This document shows, one piece after another, positions 7,495 through 15,935 of a stretch of 39,845 nt of DNA. Where the stretch lies: the IMG/VR virus record IMGVR_UViG_3300021197_001603, positions 1-39,845 of that record; one strand, 5' to 3'. The position numbers and the translations under genes were made by a program. The notes under the pieces are model-generated. The model worked only from the letters and a program-made list of their open reading frames with translations, was not told the origin of the DNA and did no database searches. Numbering within the stretch: the first letter of the stretch is position 1; every line of letters starts with the position of its first letter. The DNA comes from a virus.

Positions 7495-8375
7495 TGTCAG
7501 GACTAAGCGAAGAGCAGTTTATAAACCAATTTGCGCCAGATGGTGGTGATCAGCAAAACATTGATAACCAAAACACCGATCAGCAAAATATTGCAAACCA
7601 AGATCTAGACGGTCAAAACCAAGATCAACTAGATAATAATCAAAACCTGCCTGAACTATCACCAATGGAACAGAAAGCCTTTGATCAAGGTTGGCGCCCA
7701 AAGGAGGAATTTGAGGGCTCTGAGGATAATTGGAAGACAGCAAAAGAGTATGTGCGCGATGGTGAGTGGATGGATAAGCTCAAGCAGGTTGAGCAACGCA
7801 TGGAGCGCGAAAGAAACGAATTTGATCAGCGCCTAGATAACGCTAACAAGCTTCAAGAGGCACGAAGAAAGCAAGAGTTAGACACTCTTAAGAAAAAACA
7901 GCGTGAAGCTGTCGACCTTGCCGACACTGACGCTTTCGATGAAGCAAGCAGACAGATTGATGAACTATCAGCTCAATCAGTGCCAGAGGTTAAAAACCAG
8001 CAGCCAGCAATGGATCCGCTGATAACTCAATACGTCAATGATAACCCTTGGATTAACGACCCTAACGACAATCGAACGATTATCGCCATGGGAGCCCTTC
8101 AAGCGTATCAAGGCGCAAACCCTAGCGCCTCTATTCAAGACGCGATTAATCACGTTAACAGCAAGGTTAATGAGCTAACAGCGCCTAACAACCCGCGCCG
8201 TCAACAACCTAACGCTAATGAGCACTCACGCCGACAAACAAGAAGCCAGAACCGAGAGTTAACTATGAACGACCTCACTAATGAGGAGCGATCAGAATGG
8301 GCTAGCTTTGGTAAGACACTATTTAAAACTGAAAAGGCTTATTTAGCCGCCGTTAAAGACGCAAGGGGCAAGTAA
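7494..8375 (+). CDS. Scaffolding protein
   Basis: 293 residues (P22 gp8 has 303). It has a Gln/Asn/Asp-rich disordered N-terminus (residues 18-50), then KAFDQGWRPKEEFEGSEDNW, a motif found in many phage scaffolds. A charged coiled coil follows at about 90-160 (QVEQRMERERNEFDQRLDNA). The C-terminus is helical and basic. Position between portal and capsid supports the call. Scaffold monomers guide coat assembly and leave before DNA enters. No protease motif is visible here or next door. Confidence 0.85.
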   Translation: MSGLSEEQFINQFAPDGGDQQNIDNQNTDQQNIANQDLDGQNQDQLDNNQNLPELSPMEQKAFDQGWRPKEEFEGSEDNWKTAKEYVRDGEWMDKLKQVEQRMERERNEFDQRLDNANKLQEARRKQELDTLKKKQREAVDLADTDAFDEASRQIDELSAQSVPEVKNQQPAMDPLITQYVNDNPWINDPNDNRTIIAMGALQAYQGANPSASIQDAINHVNSKVNELTAPNNPRRQQPNANEHSRRQTRSQNRELTMNDLTNEERSEWASFGKTLFKTEKAYLAAVKDARGK

Positions 8376-8788
8376 TGGGTAGACCAAGAAAAGAAGATAG
8401 CAACAATAGAAGTACTGAGGCTCATACCAACAAAAGCAGACCGGCACGTGTGCCAATGAGCGCAGGCGGTAAACTTAACGTACCTGAAGACCTAAAAAAA
8501 GAAGGTTATCAGTATTACTGGCAAGTCGACCGCCCTGGTGTTATCGAGCAAATGGAACGCGCGTGGTGGGAAAAGGTAACCGATAGCCGAGGGGGTCACG
8601 TAACAGTCCCAGGCGGCAGCGGTGAAACTCTCTATCTGATGCACATTGAACAAAAGTATTATGATGAAGATATGGAGACCCAACAGAAGCGTAATATCGA
8701 CGCCACAGCAAAGCAGGCTCAAGCCCTAGGTGAAGAGGAATATGTACCTATGGGTAAAACCTCTGTAGTGGAGAGAGAAATAATCTAG
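8375..8788 (+). CDS. Conserved phage protein upstream of the capsid genes
   Basis: 137 residues starting MGRPRKEDSNNRSTEAHTN. The pattern RVPMSAGGKLNVPEDLKKEG, then YYWQVDRPGVIEQMERAWWE, then ETLYLMHIEQKYYDEDMETQ recurs in many phages just upstream of the capsid gene. The last segment reads like the common LMxIPxEYYxED box. No biochemical function is established to my knowledge. It may be a head-assembly cofactor. It is coupled to the scaffold by TAATG. A hairpin follows its stop. Confidence 0.7.
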   Translation: MGRPRKEDSNNRSTEAHTNKSRPARVPMSAGGKLNVPEDLKKEGYQYYWQVDRPGVIEQMERAWWEKVTDSRGGHVTVPGGSGETLYLMHIEQKYYDEDMETQQKRNIDATAKQAQALGEEEYVPMGKTSVVEREII

Positions 8789-8823
8789 TGTTTTTAACCA
8801 TTTTATGGTAAAACATACTAAAT

Positions 8824-8854
8824 AATGACGGTTTAATTAAATTAGACCGTCATT
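8824..8854 (+). terminator. Strong hairpin in the 8789-8995 gap
   Basis: AATGACGGT (8824-8832) pairs perfectly with ACCGTCATT (8846-8854) around an AT-rich loop that contains the palindrome TTTAATTAAA (8832-8841). Only a short T stretch follows, so it may slow or end transcription, or trim mRNA, rather than be a full terminator. The rest of the gap up to the capsid-associated gene shows no convincing promoter. TTGATT/TTGTAA boxes near 8935 have only weak -10 partners. Confidence 0.5.
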
Positions 8855-8995
8855 TAATAAGACTTATGATTAAGTGACCGCGCTAGTAGATGCTAGCCCC
8901 GCCCCAAATCACATACAGGCAAGTAAAGCCCTGATTGATTTGTAAACTAACGCGCTAAAGGCGTGTAAATTACTTTTTAATTTGAGGATAATATT

Positions 8996-9556
8996 ATGTC
9001 TGGTGGATTTCGCCCCATTCAAGACCGTTCGGGTCATTCGTACACGGGTAAGATTGAAACTTACGCAGTGGACGCAGCACACGCCACTTTACTAGCAGTT
9101 GGTGATCTCGTTGTTGAAACGGGCAACCTTGATGAAGCAAGTGGACTCTCAGAAGTTGACGCAGCAAGCGCAGGCGGTTTAATTACCGGTGTGATTGTTG
9201 GTGTTGATTACAATATGTCTAACCTAGAGCAGAAGGGTTTACCCGCTTCAACTGCTGGTACTGTAAAAGTAGCAACAGATAAGGATATGCTCCTAGAGGC
9301 TGAAACCTCGGGCGGCACATTCGCATTAACCGATGTTGGTGGCAACTTGCCTATTGTGGCTACTGCCGCAACTGCTTCAGGCGGTTTAGTTAATTCAAAC
9401 ATGACCGTTAACGCAACTGGTGCAGCAAGCTCCGCTACTGACCAAATCCGAATTGTAGGGGTTAAAGACTCTGCAAGCCTTACTTATCCGGCAGCAATAG
9501 GAACAACCCTAATTTGCCGTATCAACGAATCAACATCTGACGCGGTAGGAGTTTAA
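8996..9556 (+). CDS. Capsid-associated (decoration-like) protein
   Basis: 186 residues, MSGGFRPIQDRSGHSYTGKI and onward. The family, seen next to Mu gpT-type capsid genes, starts with FxPxxDRxGxxYTGxVE and continues with an all-beta domain with ITGVIVGV, LPASTAGTVKVATDKDMLLE and an IRIVGVKD box. All are present here. It is probably a head decoration or cement protein, expressed with the major capsid gene that follows two bases later. GAGG at 8982-8985 precedes the ATG. Confidence 0.7.
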   Translation: MSGGFRPIQDRSGHSYTGKIETYAVDAAHATLLAVGDLVVETGNLDEASGLSEVDAASAGGLITGVIVGVDYNMSNLEQKGLPASTAGTVKVATDKDMLLEAETSGGTFALTDVGGNLPIVATAATASGGLVNSNMTVNATGAASSATDQIRIVGVKDSASLTYPAAIGTTLICRINESTSDAVGV

Positions 9557-9557
9557 T

Positions 9558-10481
9558 ATGAGTGGTGTAATTACAACCGGTAACATCTCGCGCCTATTGG
9601 TTGAAGGTGTAAAAAATGTGTTCGGTCAAGCATATGAAGCTCACGATCGCCAGTGGGATAAATTGTTTAATACCGAAGAGTCAAGCAAGGCCTTTGAGCA
9701 GGATCAACAGTTTGAGGGTTTCGGTTTAGCGCCTGTTAAACAGGAAGGTGCTGGCGTTGCTTATGACTCACAGCAAGAAGGATTTAGCCCTAAGTTTCAA
9801 AACCTCACATATGCTAAAGGCTTTATTGTGACTAAGGAAGCTATGGCCGATAACCTTTACAATCTGTTTGATCGTCGTGCTCGCGCGCTGGCGTTTAGTA
9901 TGCAACAGACAAAGGAAAATGTAGGCGCTAACGTTTACAACCGTGGATTTAATTCCGCTTTCCTTATGACTGGTGGTGATGGTAAGTCTTTATTTGCTAC
10001 AGACCACATTAACGGCCCGTCTGACTCAACTACCTTCTCTAACGAGCTGGCAACACCTGCCGCTCTTTCTGAGGCATCGCTAGAAGAGTTGCTAATTCAG
10101 ATTAACGAAGCAACAGACCCACGCGGTTTACGTATTGCCTTACGCGGTGAGCGCCTAATCGTGCCTCCTAAGCTTGGCTTTGAAGCTGAACGTATTCTTA
10201 ACTCTACGTTGCAAAACGACACAGGTAACAACGCTATTAACGCGGTCCGCTCAACTGGCATGTTGCCAGGTGGTCACATGGTTAATAACTACCTTACCTC
10301 TGATAGTGCTTGGTTTATTAAAACTAATGCGCCAGACGGTGTTAAGCATTTCGGGCGTCAAGGTGTTGAGTTTGATCAAGATATGGACTTTGGCACAAGC
10401 AACGCACGTTTCAAGGCTGATGAGCGTTACTCGTTTGGCTGGTCAGATCCTCGCGGCGCTTATGGTAGCGCAGGAGTTTAA
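9558..10481 (+). CDS. Major capsid protein, Mu gpT-like
   Basis: 307 residues, like Mu gpT (about 305). Conserved features are FGQAYEAHDRQWDKLFNTEE, FEGFGLAPVKQEGAGVAYDS, YAKGFIVTKEAMADNLYNLF, and a C-terminus ending FGWSDPRGAYGSAG. These fit the HK97-fold capsid class represented by Mu gpT. There is no N-terminal delta domain, in keeping with a separate scaffold gene. It is followed by a UUCG-loop hairpin. The capsid type is not that of P22 gp5, although the neck and ejection genes are P22-like, so the head and tail modules have different histories. Confidence 0.88.
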   Translation: MSGVITTGNISRLLVEGVKNVFGQAYEAHDRQWDKLFNTEESSKAFEQDQQFEGFGLAPVKQEGAGVAYDSQQEGFSPKFQNLTYAKGFIVTKEAMADNLYNLFDRRARALAFSMQQTKENVGANVYNRGFNSAFLMTGGDGKSLFATDHINGPSDSTTFSNELATPAALSEASLEELLIQINEATDPRGLRIALRGERLIVPPKLGFEAERILNSTLQNDTGNNAINAVRSTGMLPGGHMVNNYLTSDSAWFIKTNAPDGVKHFGRQGVEFDQDMDFGTSNARFKADERYSFGWSDPRGAYGSAGV

Positions 10482-10494
10482 ACAGTAACTAAAT

Positions 10495-10510
10495 GAGGGG
10501 TTCGCCCCTC
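10495..10510 (+). terminator. UUCG-loop hairpin after the capsid gene
   Basis: GAGGGG (10495-10500), TTCG loop, CCCCTC (10505-10510): a very stable RNA hairpin just past the capsid stop. The following bases (TTCACC) are not a T run, so it may act as an mRNA-stabilising end or a leaky terminator that sets capsid mRNA above the downstream genes. A smaller CACTG/CAGTG hairpin lies at 10543-10559, before the next ribosome site. Confidence 0.6.
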
Positions 10511-10579
10511 TTCACCTATAAATGCGTTCCTGATGGGTAAATCACTGTTTGAGTCAGTGGCAGCGCTTTGGAGATAAAT

Positions 10580-10990
10580 ATGTCAGAACTAACAAAACTA
10601 CGCTTAACAGCCTACCCCAATGGCCTAGCTTCATTTCTTGTTGATAGCAACGCCGAAATTAAATCATCTAACTACACCGTTATAATCAATGATGACTCAG
10701 GTAAAACTATAGTCTCCTCATTGGACGGTTTTGTTGCTACTCTCCCATCGATTGCCACCGGTAACACGATCACTTTTGTTAATATGGCTAATGACGGCCA
10801 AGGCGAATACAGCATTAGCCCTGCTGCATTAGATGGTATTAACTATATTGGCAGTAATACTGATGACAAAGACCTGATTAACACCAAGGCCACAGCCAAG
10901 AAAGGCGATTATGTGACACTTGCAAGCCTTAACGGCACTACCGCATGGCAAGTTGTCGCCGTTCGTGGTATCTGGGCTAAAGAGGCCTAA
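10580..10990 (+). CDS. Beta-rich virion protein candidate
   Basis: 136 residues starting MSELTKLRLTAYPNGLASFL. The ATG at 10580 has GGAG at 10570-10573. The centre (VATLPSIATGNTITFVNM, then GINYIGSNTDDKDLINTKAT, then KGDYVTLASLNGTTAWQVV) matches a domain common at the ends of phage fibres and head proteins. In it a glycine/polar turn leads to a final KGDxVxL...W box. It is probably displayed on the virion surface. Which structure it decorates cannot be told from sequence. Confidence 0.6.
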   Translation: MSELTKLRLTAYPNGLASFLVDSNAEIKSSNYTVIINDDSGKTIVSSLDGFVATLPSIATGNTITFVNMANDGQGEYSISPAALDGINYIGSNTDDKDLINTKATAKKGDYVTLASLNGTTAWQVVAVRGIWAKEA

Positions 10991-10992
10991 TT

Positions 10993-11286
10993 ATGAGTAG
11001 ATCATCATTAGTATTTGACTCGGACACGACAAAGACTTTTGCGGCTAATCCTAAAAGGGGTGACGCTTATCACGCAACAATCCAAAATCTAACCGATCAA
11101 ACAATAACTATCACGGTGACGAACCAGAGGATACAAGGGGGATCACCAACTTTTGACACTCCCGCCGCTGGTGCGCTAGCTATAACCGCCGGCTCTATAG
11201 GCTCACTAGCTGAACCTTATCAAGGCTGGTTACTTACTGGCGGAGCTGCTGCAACTGGAACGGTAGAAATAACTGAGGCAGGCTAA
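10993..11286 (+). CDS. Small beta-rich structural protein candidate
   Basis: 97 residues, MSRSSLVFDSDTTKTFAANP and onward. Its composition is Thr/Gly/Ala-rich with alternating hydrophobic positions (ATIQNLTDQTITITVTNQR), which suggests an Ig-like or jelly-roll beta sandwich. It lies two bases after the preceding structural gene and abuts the next gene directly. No family name can be given. Alternative roles such as a head-completion factor cannot be excluded. Confidence 0.55.
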   Translation: MSRSSLVFDSDTTKTFAANPKRGDAYHATIQNLTDQTITITVTNQRIQGGSPTFDTPAAGALAITAGSIGSLAEPYQGWLLTGGAAATGTVEITEAG

Positions 11287-11532
11287 ATGAAAGGTAAATT
11301 AAAGCTCGGTGATCATTGGGTTATTTCTGATATCTCGGGCTTTAAGTTTCCCGCTTCAGAGATGAGAAAACTTTCAGGAGAGCAAGAGGGTTTACTTTGT
11401 CACAAATCAGAATGGAATCCACCACACCCACAATTAAAAATCAAAGCTAGAACAGATGATCAGTCTGTGACTAACGTTAGGCTTAGGCCTGTTGATGAAT
11501 TCCCACCAGCAACCACACAGGATGATTTATAA
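11287..11532 (+). CDS. Conserved small phage protein
   Basis: 81 residues. The elements WVISDISGFKFPASEMRKL, then GLLCHKSEWNPPHPQLKIKA and a final RPVDEFPP match a short family found before head-tail adaptor genes in many siphoviruses and podoviruses. That family's usual text is a W-x-I-D-D-x-S-G-F box, a GLLV box and a W..RHPQD box. Many members carry extra zinc-binding cysteines, which this one lacks. Role unknown. Confidence 0.65.
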   Translation: MKGKLKLGDHWVISDISGFKFPASEMRKLSGEQEGLLCHKSEWNPPHPQLKIKARTDDQSVTNVRLRPVDEFPPATTQDDL

Positions 11533-12476
11533 TGGCCACTAGTGGAAGCGTATCCTTTACGATGGACGCAAGAAAGATAGTAGAGAGAGCCTTTAGTAAA
11601 ATCGGCGTCAAAAAGGCAGAGCAGCCCCTTGAAGCTGACGAATTCCAAGACGGCATAGACTCATTAAATCTTATGTTAGCCACTTGGAGGGCTGACGGGC
11701 TCCATTTATGGACCAAGGACGAAGGGATCGTATTTCTTGATGCTGGTAAGGCGGATTACAATCTAGGCCCTACAGGTGATAAAGCTTGTCAATTGGATGA
11801 CTTTGTAGGATCCACAACCACAGCGGCTAAAATTGCCACTGATGTTATTATCGATATCTCATCTACTGACGGAATGGTCGCGCTTGATAATGTCGGTATT
11901 GAGCTAGACGATAACACCAGGCACTGGACTACTATTGTTAGCGTCGACAGCGCAACGCAGATCACCATAACAACGGGTCTACCTTCAGGCTCAAAGTCTG
12001 GATCTAGCGTATTTACCTTTACCAATCTAATTGAGCGCCCCAACAGAATTCTATCTTATCGCCGAAAGACGTTTAACCAAGACAACGAGATTGAAGTTTT
12101 ACCATTCTCGCGTGATCAGTACTTCAATCAAGTTAATAAACTTTCCCGTGGAACAGTGGTTAATGCTTATTACTCGCCACAAATTAACAATGGCCGAGTT
12201 TATGTATGGCAGACAGCTAGCAGTGTTAATGACTTTGTGCGCTTCACGTTCGAGCGCTCAATAGAAGAGGTGTTGATAGGTGATGATAACTTGGACCTGC
12301 CTAACGAGTGGCTAGAAACTGTTATTTATGGCTTAGCGGCTAGATTGATTGATGATTATGACACGCCAATAGCAAAAGGTGATCGTATAACTCAAAAGTC
12401 TGCCGCCCTTCTTGATCAGCTGCTTGGCTGGGATGAAGAAATGGGATCACTTAATTTACAACCGGACTTTACATAA
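11532..12476 (+). CDS. P22 gp4-like head-tail adaptor (tail accessory factor)
   Basis: 314 residues. The N-terminus has the hallmark pattern of the gp4/tail-tubular-A class: AFSKIGVKKAEQPLEADEFQ, then DSLNLMLATWRADGLHLW, a helical hairpin that in P22 contacts the portal. The middle carries a beta insert of about 100 residues (TTTAAKIATDVIIDISSTDG and following) absent from the 166-residue P22 gp4. The C-terminal helices (LPNEWLETVIYGLAARLIDD) again match. It would bind the portal after packaging and begin tail assembly. It overlaps both neighbours by one base. Confidence 0.8.
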   Translation: MATSGSVSFTMDARKIVERAFSKIGVKKAEQPLEADEFQDGIDSLNLMLATWRADGLHLWTKDEGIVFLDAGKADYNLGPTGDKACQLDDFVGSTTTAAKIATDVIIDISSTDGMVALDNVGIELDDNTRHWTTIVSVDSATQITITTGLPSGSKSGSSVFTFTNLIERPNRILSYRRKTFNQDNEIEVLPFSRDQYFNQVNKLSRGTVVNAYYSPQINNGRVYVWQTASSVNDFVRFTFERSIEEVLIGDDNLDLPNEWLETVIYGLAARLIDDYDTPIAKGDRITQKSAALLDQLLGWDEEMGSLNLQPDFT

Positions 12477-13930
12477 TGGCTAGAACTCCTTTATCAATAC
12501 CATTAGGTTTTTATCAATCAGAGAGTCTAACTTTTAGCGCTCAACGCTGTATTAACTGGATCCCCGTAATCCCACAAGGCGAGGCGCTAAATAATAGAGC
12601 TTTGATGATGCGCCCAGGGTTAAAACAGTTTGCCGACACCCAGCTAGGAGCGTGTAGAGGCGCTTGGGTGTTTAATGAGGTTCCATATTTTGTTAACGGC
12701 AACTCGTTAACCTCTGTTAGCTCCACAGGAGTAGTCACAGATCACGGGACCATTAGCGGAACAGCAATGGTTTCACTAGCCTCTAACAAGTCTTTTTTAG
12801 TTATCGCTGTTCCTGGTGGTGATGCTTACGGATTTGACGGGACCACCTTAACGAAGATCACCGACCCAGATTTTAAACCGTCTGATTCGGTAGTTTTTAA
12901 AGATGGTTTCTTTGTCTTCTCTGCATCTGATGGTAATTCTTTTTTTCACTCAGAGATTAATGATCCTTTTTCATATAACGCGCTAGATTTTGGTTCAGCC
13001 GAGGTTAGCGACGATCGCATAGTTTCCTTACATGTAAATCACAATGAGCTTTATGCGCTGGGAACATTAACTATAGAAGTTTTTCAAAACGTCGGCGGCA
13101 CTGGCTTTGTGTTTCAAAGGATACCAGGGGCCAACATAACAAGAGGTTCAGCCTCTAAATATGGAACCGTTGATTTTGATGGGTCATTTGTGTTTATGGG
13201 TGGCGGAGTTAACGAAAAAGCATCTATTTGGAGAGTGATCGGCAGTTCTCAAGCTCAGAAGATTAGCACTGACGCAATAGATAATGCTATCCAGATGTTT
13301 ACCAAGGAGGAGATAGAGAGCGCCTTTAGCATGACCTATTCAGAAAAAGGACAGCTATTTGCTATATTCACCTTTAACTCTAATAGAATACCAGGGCGCA
13401 CATTCGTTTATAATGGCACGGCTTCAGCTTTGGCAGGCAATCACGTTTGGTTTGAGCTTCAGAGCGGCATAACTGATGCTAATTGGCGTTGCAATGCTAT
13501 CGTCAAGGCATATGGTAAGATTCTTTGCGGTGATGCCTCAGACGGGCGCATAGGCGAGTTAGATAAAAATACCTTTGATGAATACGGTAACCCAATCTTT
13601 CAGCAGGCAGCTACAGCCCCCTTTAGCCAAAACGGGACAGCGATATTTGCAGGAGAGCTAGAAGCAACTTTTGAGGCTGGCGTTGGCCTAACCGTTGGAC
13701 AGGGGTCTAATCCAGTTATTAGAATGGATTTTTCCGACGACGGCGGGCGAACGTGGTCAAATGAGTTTAAAAGGTTTTTAGGTAAAATTGGCGAATTCGG
13801 TCACGCGGCGATCTGGCGCAGGCAAGGAAGATTTCCAGATCAAAGGGTTGTTAGGTTTACCAAAACAGATCCAGTTAAAGGAAACCTGATTAGAATAGCG
13901 GCCACCCCTCAATTAGGGAGCGGTAATTAA
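12476..13930 (+). CDS. P22 gp10-like packaged-DNA stabilisation protein
   Basis: 484 residues (P22 gp10 has 472). Starts ARTPLSIPLGFYQSESLTFSA, then RCINWIPVIPQGEA, then ALMMRPGLKQFADT, the family signature. The rest is a repeating beta-propeller-like pattern (DDRIVSLHVNHNELYALGTL, then TIEVFQNVGGTGFVFQRIPG). The hub protein binds below gp4 and helps hold DNA in the head while providing attachment for tailspikes. The TAATG overlap with the gp4-like gene supports equal translation. Confidence 0.9.
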   Translation: MARTPLSIPLGFYQSESLTFSAQRCINWIPVIPQGEALNNRALMMRPGLKQFADTQLGACRGAWVFNEVPYFVNGNSLTSVSSTGVVTDHGTISGTAMVSLASNKSFLVIAVPGGDAYGFDGTTLTKITDPDFKPSDSVVFKDGFFVFSASDGNSFFHSEINDPFSYNALDFGSAEVSDDRIVSLHVNHNELYALGTLTIEVFQNVGGTGFVFQRIPGANITRGSASKYGTVDFDGSFVFMGGGVNEKASIWRVIGSSQAQKISTDAIDNAIQMFTKEEIESAFSMTYSEKGQLFAIFTFNSNRIPGRTFVYNGTASALAGNHVWFELQSGITDANWRCNAIVKAYGKILCGDASDGRIGELDKNTFDEYGNPIFQQAATAPFSQNGTAIFAGELEATFEAGVGLTVGQGSNPVIRMDFSDDGGRTWSNEFKRFLGKIGEFGHAAIWRRQGRFPDQRVVRFTKTDPVKGNLIRIAATPQLGSGN

Positions 13931-14220
13931 TGGCGCAAAAAATAATTGTACCCAGAAGGATAGAGGATTGGTTTGATCAAAACACAGGGCAGATGACATT
14001 AAGAGCGGCGCAGTTTTTTGAGTTGCTAACCAATACATCAAATATAAACTCAGACACGTTAGAGGACACAGCAAACAGTGTGAACTCAATATCAAGAGGC
14101 CTAAACGCTCAATTGTTTAACGTTCAAAGCCAGATAGGCAGCGGTTTAACTTTAACTATCGATACCACAGGATTTACCGTTGATACTACCAAGCAGTTCA
14201 CAGATCAAACAGAGGTTTAA
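13930..14220 (+). CDS. Small coiled-coil protein at the tail-needle position
   Basis: 96 residues. The first third, IEDWFDQNTGQMTLRAAQFF and ELLTN, is a common phage box. A heptad-like stretch follows (NINSDTLEDTANSVNSISRG), then a short beta tail. In P22 the next gene after gp10 encodes the trimeric tail needle gp26 (233 residues), which is a long coiled coil. This protein is much shorter, so I treat needle or plug as only a positional hypothesis. It may instead be a fibre chaperone. Confidence 0.5.
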   Translation: MAQKIIVPRRIEDWFDQNTGQMTLRAAQFFELLTNTSNINSDTLEDTANSVNSISRGLNAQLFNVQSQIGSGLTLTIDTTGFTVDTTKQFTDQTEV

Positions 14221-15537
14221 ATGGCACAGCAAAACATAACAATAGGATCAGCAAACGCAGGGGGCGGAGATACTTATTTTGACGCCTTTACAAAGGTTCA
14301 AGCAAATTTCGACGATCTTTATAAAAACGTTCAGTCTAATGTGATTATAGTTAATCAATCCACACTAGCTAGCACTTTAGGCGCAACCATAGATAGTACG
14401 AAAGCCTACCTTATTGACGGCGTTGTTGACTTTACGGGTACAGGGTTGAATATAGAGGTCCCAGCGGGTGGAATTAACCTGCTAGGCTATACTTTTGACG
14501 TATCAAGAATTATATGCAGTGATATAAACTACACTCTGTTTACCTCTCCAGGTGGTGGGAGTGGAAACATGCTAGGCAGAGACTATGCCATTGAAATAAC
14601 GGGATCTGGATCTCAAGTTTACAACCTAACCAGCGCAACAGGAAACGACGCTTTTGAGTTTTCAAGGATTAACTATAATGATTGTTCATCTCTCGGGGTT
14701 ATATCTGACTACCGCCAAGGGCTTGAGGTTGGGACCGGCAGATTTGGAGGACAACCACAATTAACGCTTGCCGGCACTTGGGCGGGCGGTTACTTTATTG
14801 ATACATCTATAGTAAGAAGTTTAGTAGATGGTGCTTACACATTATTTAAATCTGGTACGGCTTTCTCTATGGAGTCAAGGTTTAGATCTAACCACAATAT
14901 AGACTTGCCGACTAACGTTTCATTTGTTGACTTTTCCCCCTCTGATTTTGCAAACCCGTCGACCCTTCAGCTAGAAGATTGCTTAATTAGTCGGAACGGG
15001 GTTTTTGACGCAAGCGATTCAAACTTAACCCCTAACGTTTCTGCTTCTGATCTAGCTTCAGATTGGACGGGTAATAATGGTTTACCAAACACTTTTGTAG
15101 GCGGTGAGCTATCAATAACTGTAGAGGTGGCAACAGTAATTGCCGTTGCTGGCACTTTTGTAGATATGGCAGGTACTTACACCCCTAACGATTTACAACA
15201 CTTTGACGAGCCAGCAAACGGACAGTTGAGGCATCTTGGTAACTCGCCTCTTGAATATTCAGTATCGGGGCAGCTAGTTTTAGATTCGACGGCTAACGAC
15301 GAAGTAGATCTTAAGATTGTTATATTTAGATCCGCGACTACAACATTTGAAGACGGTAAAACAATCAGGAGAGTAATAAACAACTTGCAAGGGGGTAGAG
15401 ATGTAGCCTATTTCGCATTGAGTGACAATATAACCTTAAACGAAAATGATTATGTAAAACTACAAGTTGCCAACGTTGGCGCGACCAATAATATAACCGC
15501 TGAATTAGATTCTTTCTTTACAGTGAGGGCTAGATAA
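14221..15537 (+). CDS. Tail fibre protein
   Basis: 438 residues. The first 40, NITIGSANAGGGDTYFDAFT and VQANFDDLYKN, are the widespread fibre N-terminal box (I-x-G...GDxxxxAFxKxxxNFxxLY) thought to attach the fibre to the virion. The middle is a beta-helix-like region (about 90-280). The last 130 residues (LRHLGNSPLEYSVSGQLVLD and onward to DSFFTVRAR) look like a compact beta-sandwich tip of the C1q/TNF-like kind and may bind the host receptor. AGAGG precedes the ATG, which follows the previous stop directly. Confidence 0.7.
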   Translation: MAQQNITIGSANAGGGDTYFDAFTKVQANFDDLYKNVQSNVIIVNQSTLASTLGATIDSTKAYLIDGVVDFTGTGLNIEVPAGGINLLGYTFDVSRIICSDINYTLFTSPGGGSGNMLGRDYAIEITGSGSQVYNLTSATGNDAFEFSRINYNDCSSLGVISDYRQGLEVGTGRFGGQPQLTLAGTWAGGYFIDTSIVRSLVDGAYTLFKSGTAFSMESRFRSNHNIDLPTNVSFVDFSPSDFANPSTLQLEDCLISRNGVFDASDSNLTPNVSASDLASDWTGNNGLPNTFVGGELSITVEVATVIAVAGTFVDMAGTYTPNDLQHFDEPANGQLRHLGNSPLEYSVSGQLVLDSTANDEVDLKIVIFRSATTTFEDGKTIRRVINNLQGGRDVAYFALSDNITLNENDYVKLQVANVGATNNITAELDSFFTVRAR

Positions 15538-15869
15538 TGGCAGCAGATACCGCGCTAGTTGACGGGGTTGTAAACTCGACCTCTAACACGCTTGAGATTT
15601 TATTTACTGCCACTGATGACACCATAATAAAAGCTGTTACTGTGACCAATACAACAGGGGTTAACGCTTCCTATGTGATGAACATTGTTCCTTCAAGTGG
15701 TGATGTTGGTAATCCAGAAATACCATTCAGGGTGGTGATCAGGCAAAAATCAGATCTTGGGGCTGAACTAATAGGGCATGTGATACCAAAAGGCGGAACT
15801 CTTAGGGCGGAATCAAGTCTTGCCGGCTCTATAGCTTATAGAGTGACGGGGCAAACACTAACAACTTAG
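15537..15869 (+). CDS. Small beta-rich virion protein
   Basis: 110 residues. The pattern EILFTATDDTIIKAVTVTNT, then VMNIVPSSGDVGNPE, a hydrophobic core, LIGHVIPKGGTLRAESSL and SIAYRVTGQTL matches a family of small proteins found next to fibre genes: two opposed beta sheets, a central GHVxxxG box and a RxSG ending. It is probably a fibre accessory or baseplate component. It starts with TAATG overlap to the fibre gene. Confidence 0.55.
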   Translation: MAADTALVDGVVNSTSNTLEILFTATDDTIIKAVTVTNTTGVNASYVMNIVPSSGDVGNPEIPFRVVIRQKSDLGAELIGHVIPKGGTLRAESSLAGSIAYRVTGQTLTT

Positions 15870-15935
15870 CGATACTTGTTAAATCGTGGTAGGATTCACC
15901 AATAAATAGTCATTTTAAAAAAACAGGCTGAAATA

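Noticed and set aside
10174-10488. 104-codon frame inside the capsid gene.
   Set aside because: Lies wholly within a strongly supported capsid frame, has a TTG start with no ribosome site and a biased Leu/Thr content typical of a shadow frame.
15876-15905. TTGTTA and CAATAA as a promoter for the gp14-like gene.
   Set aside because: -10 box too poor and the gap is only 66 bases within a co-directional operon.
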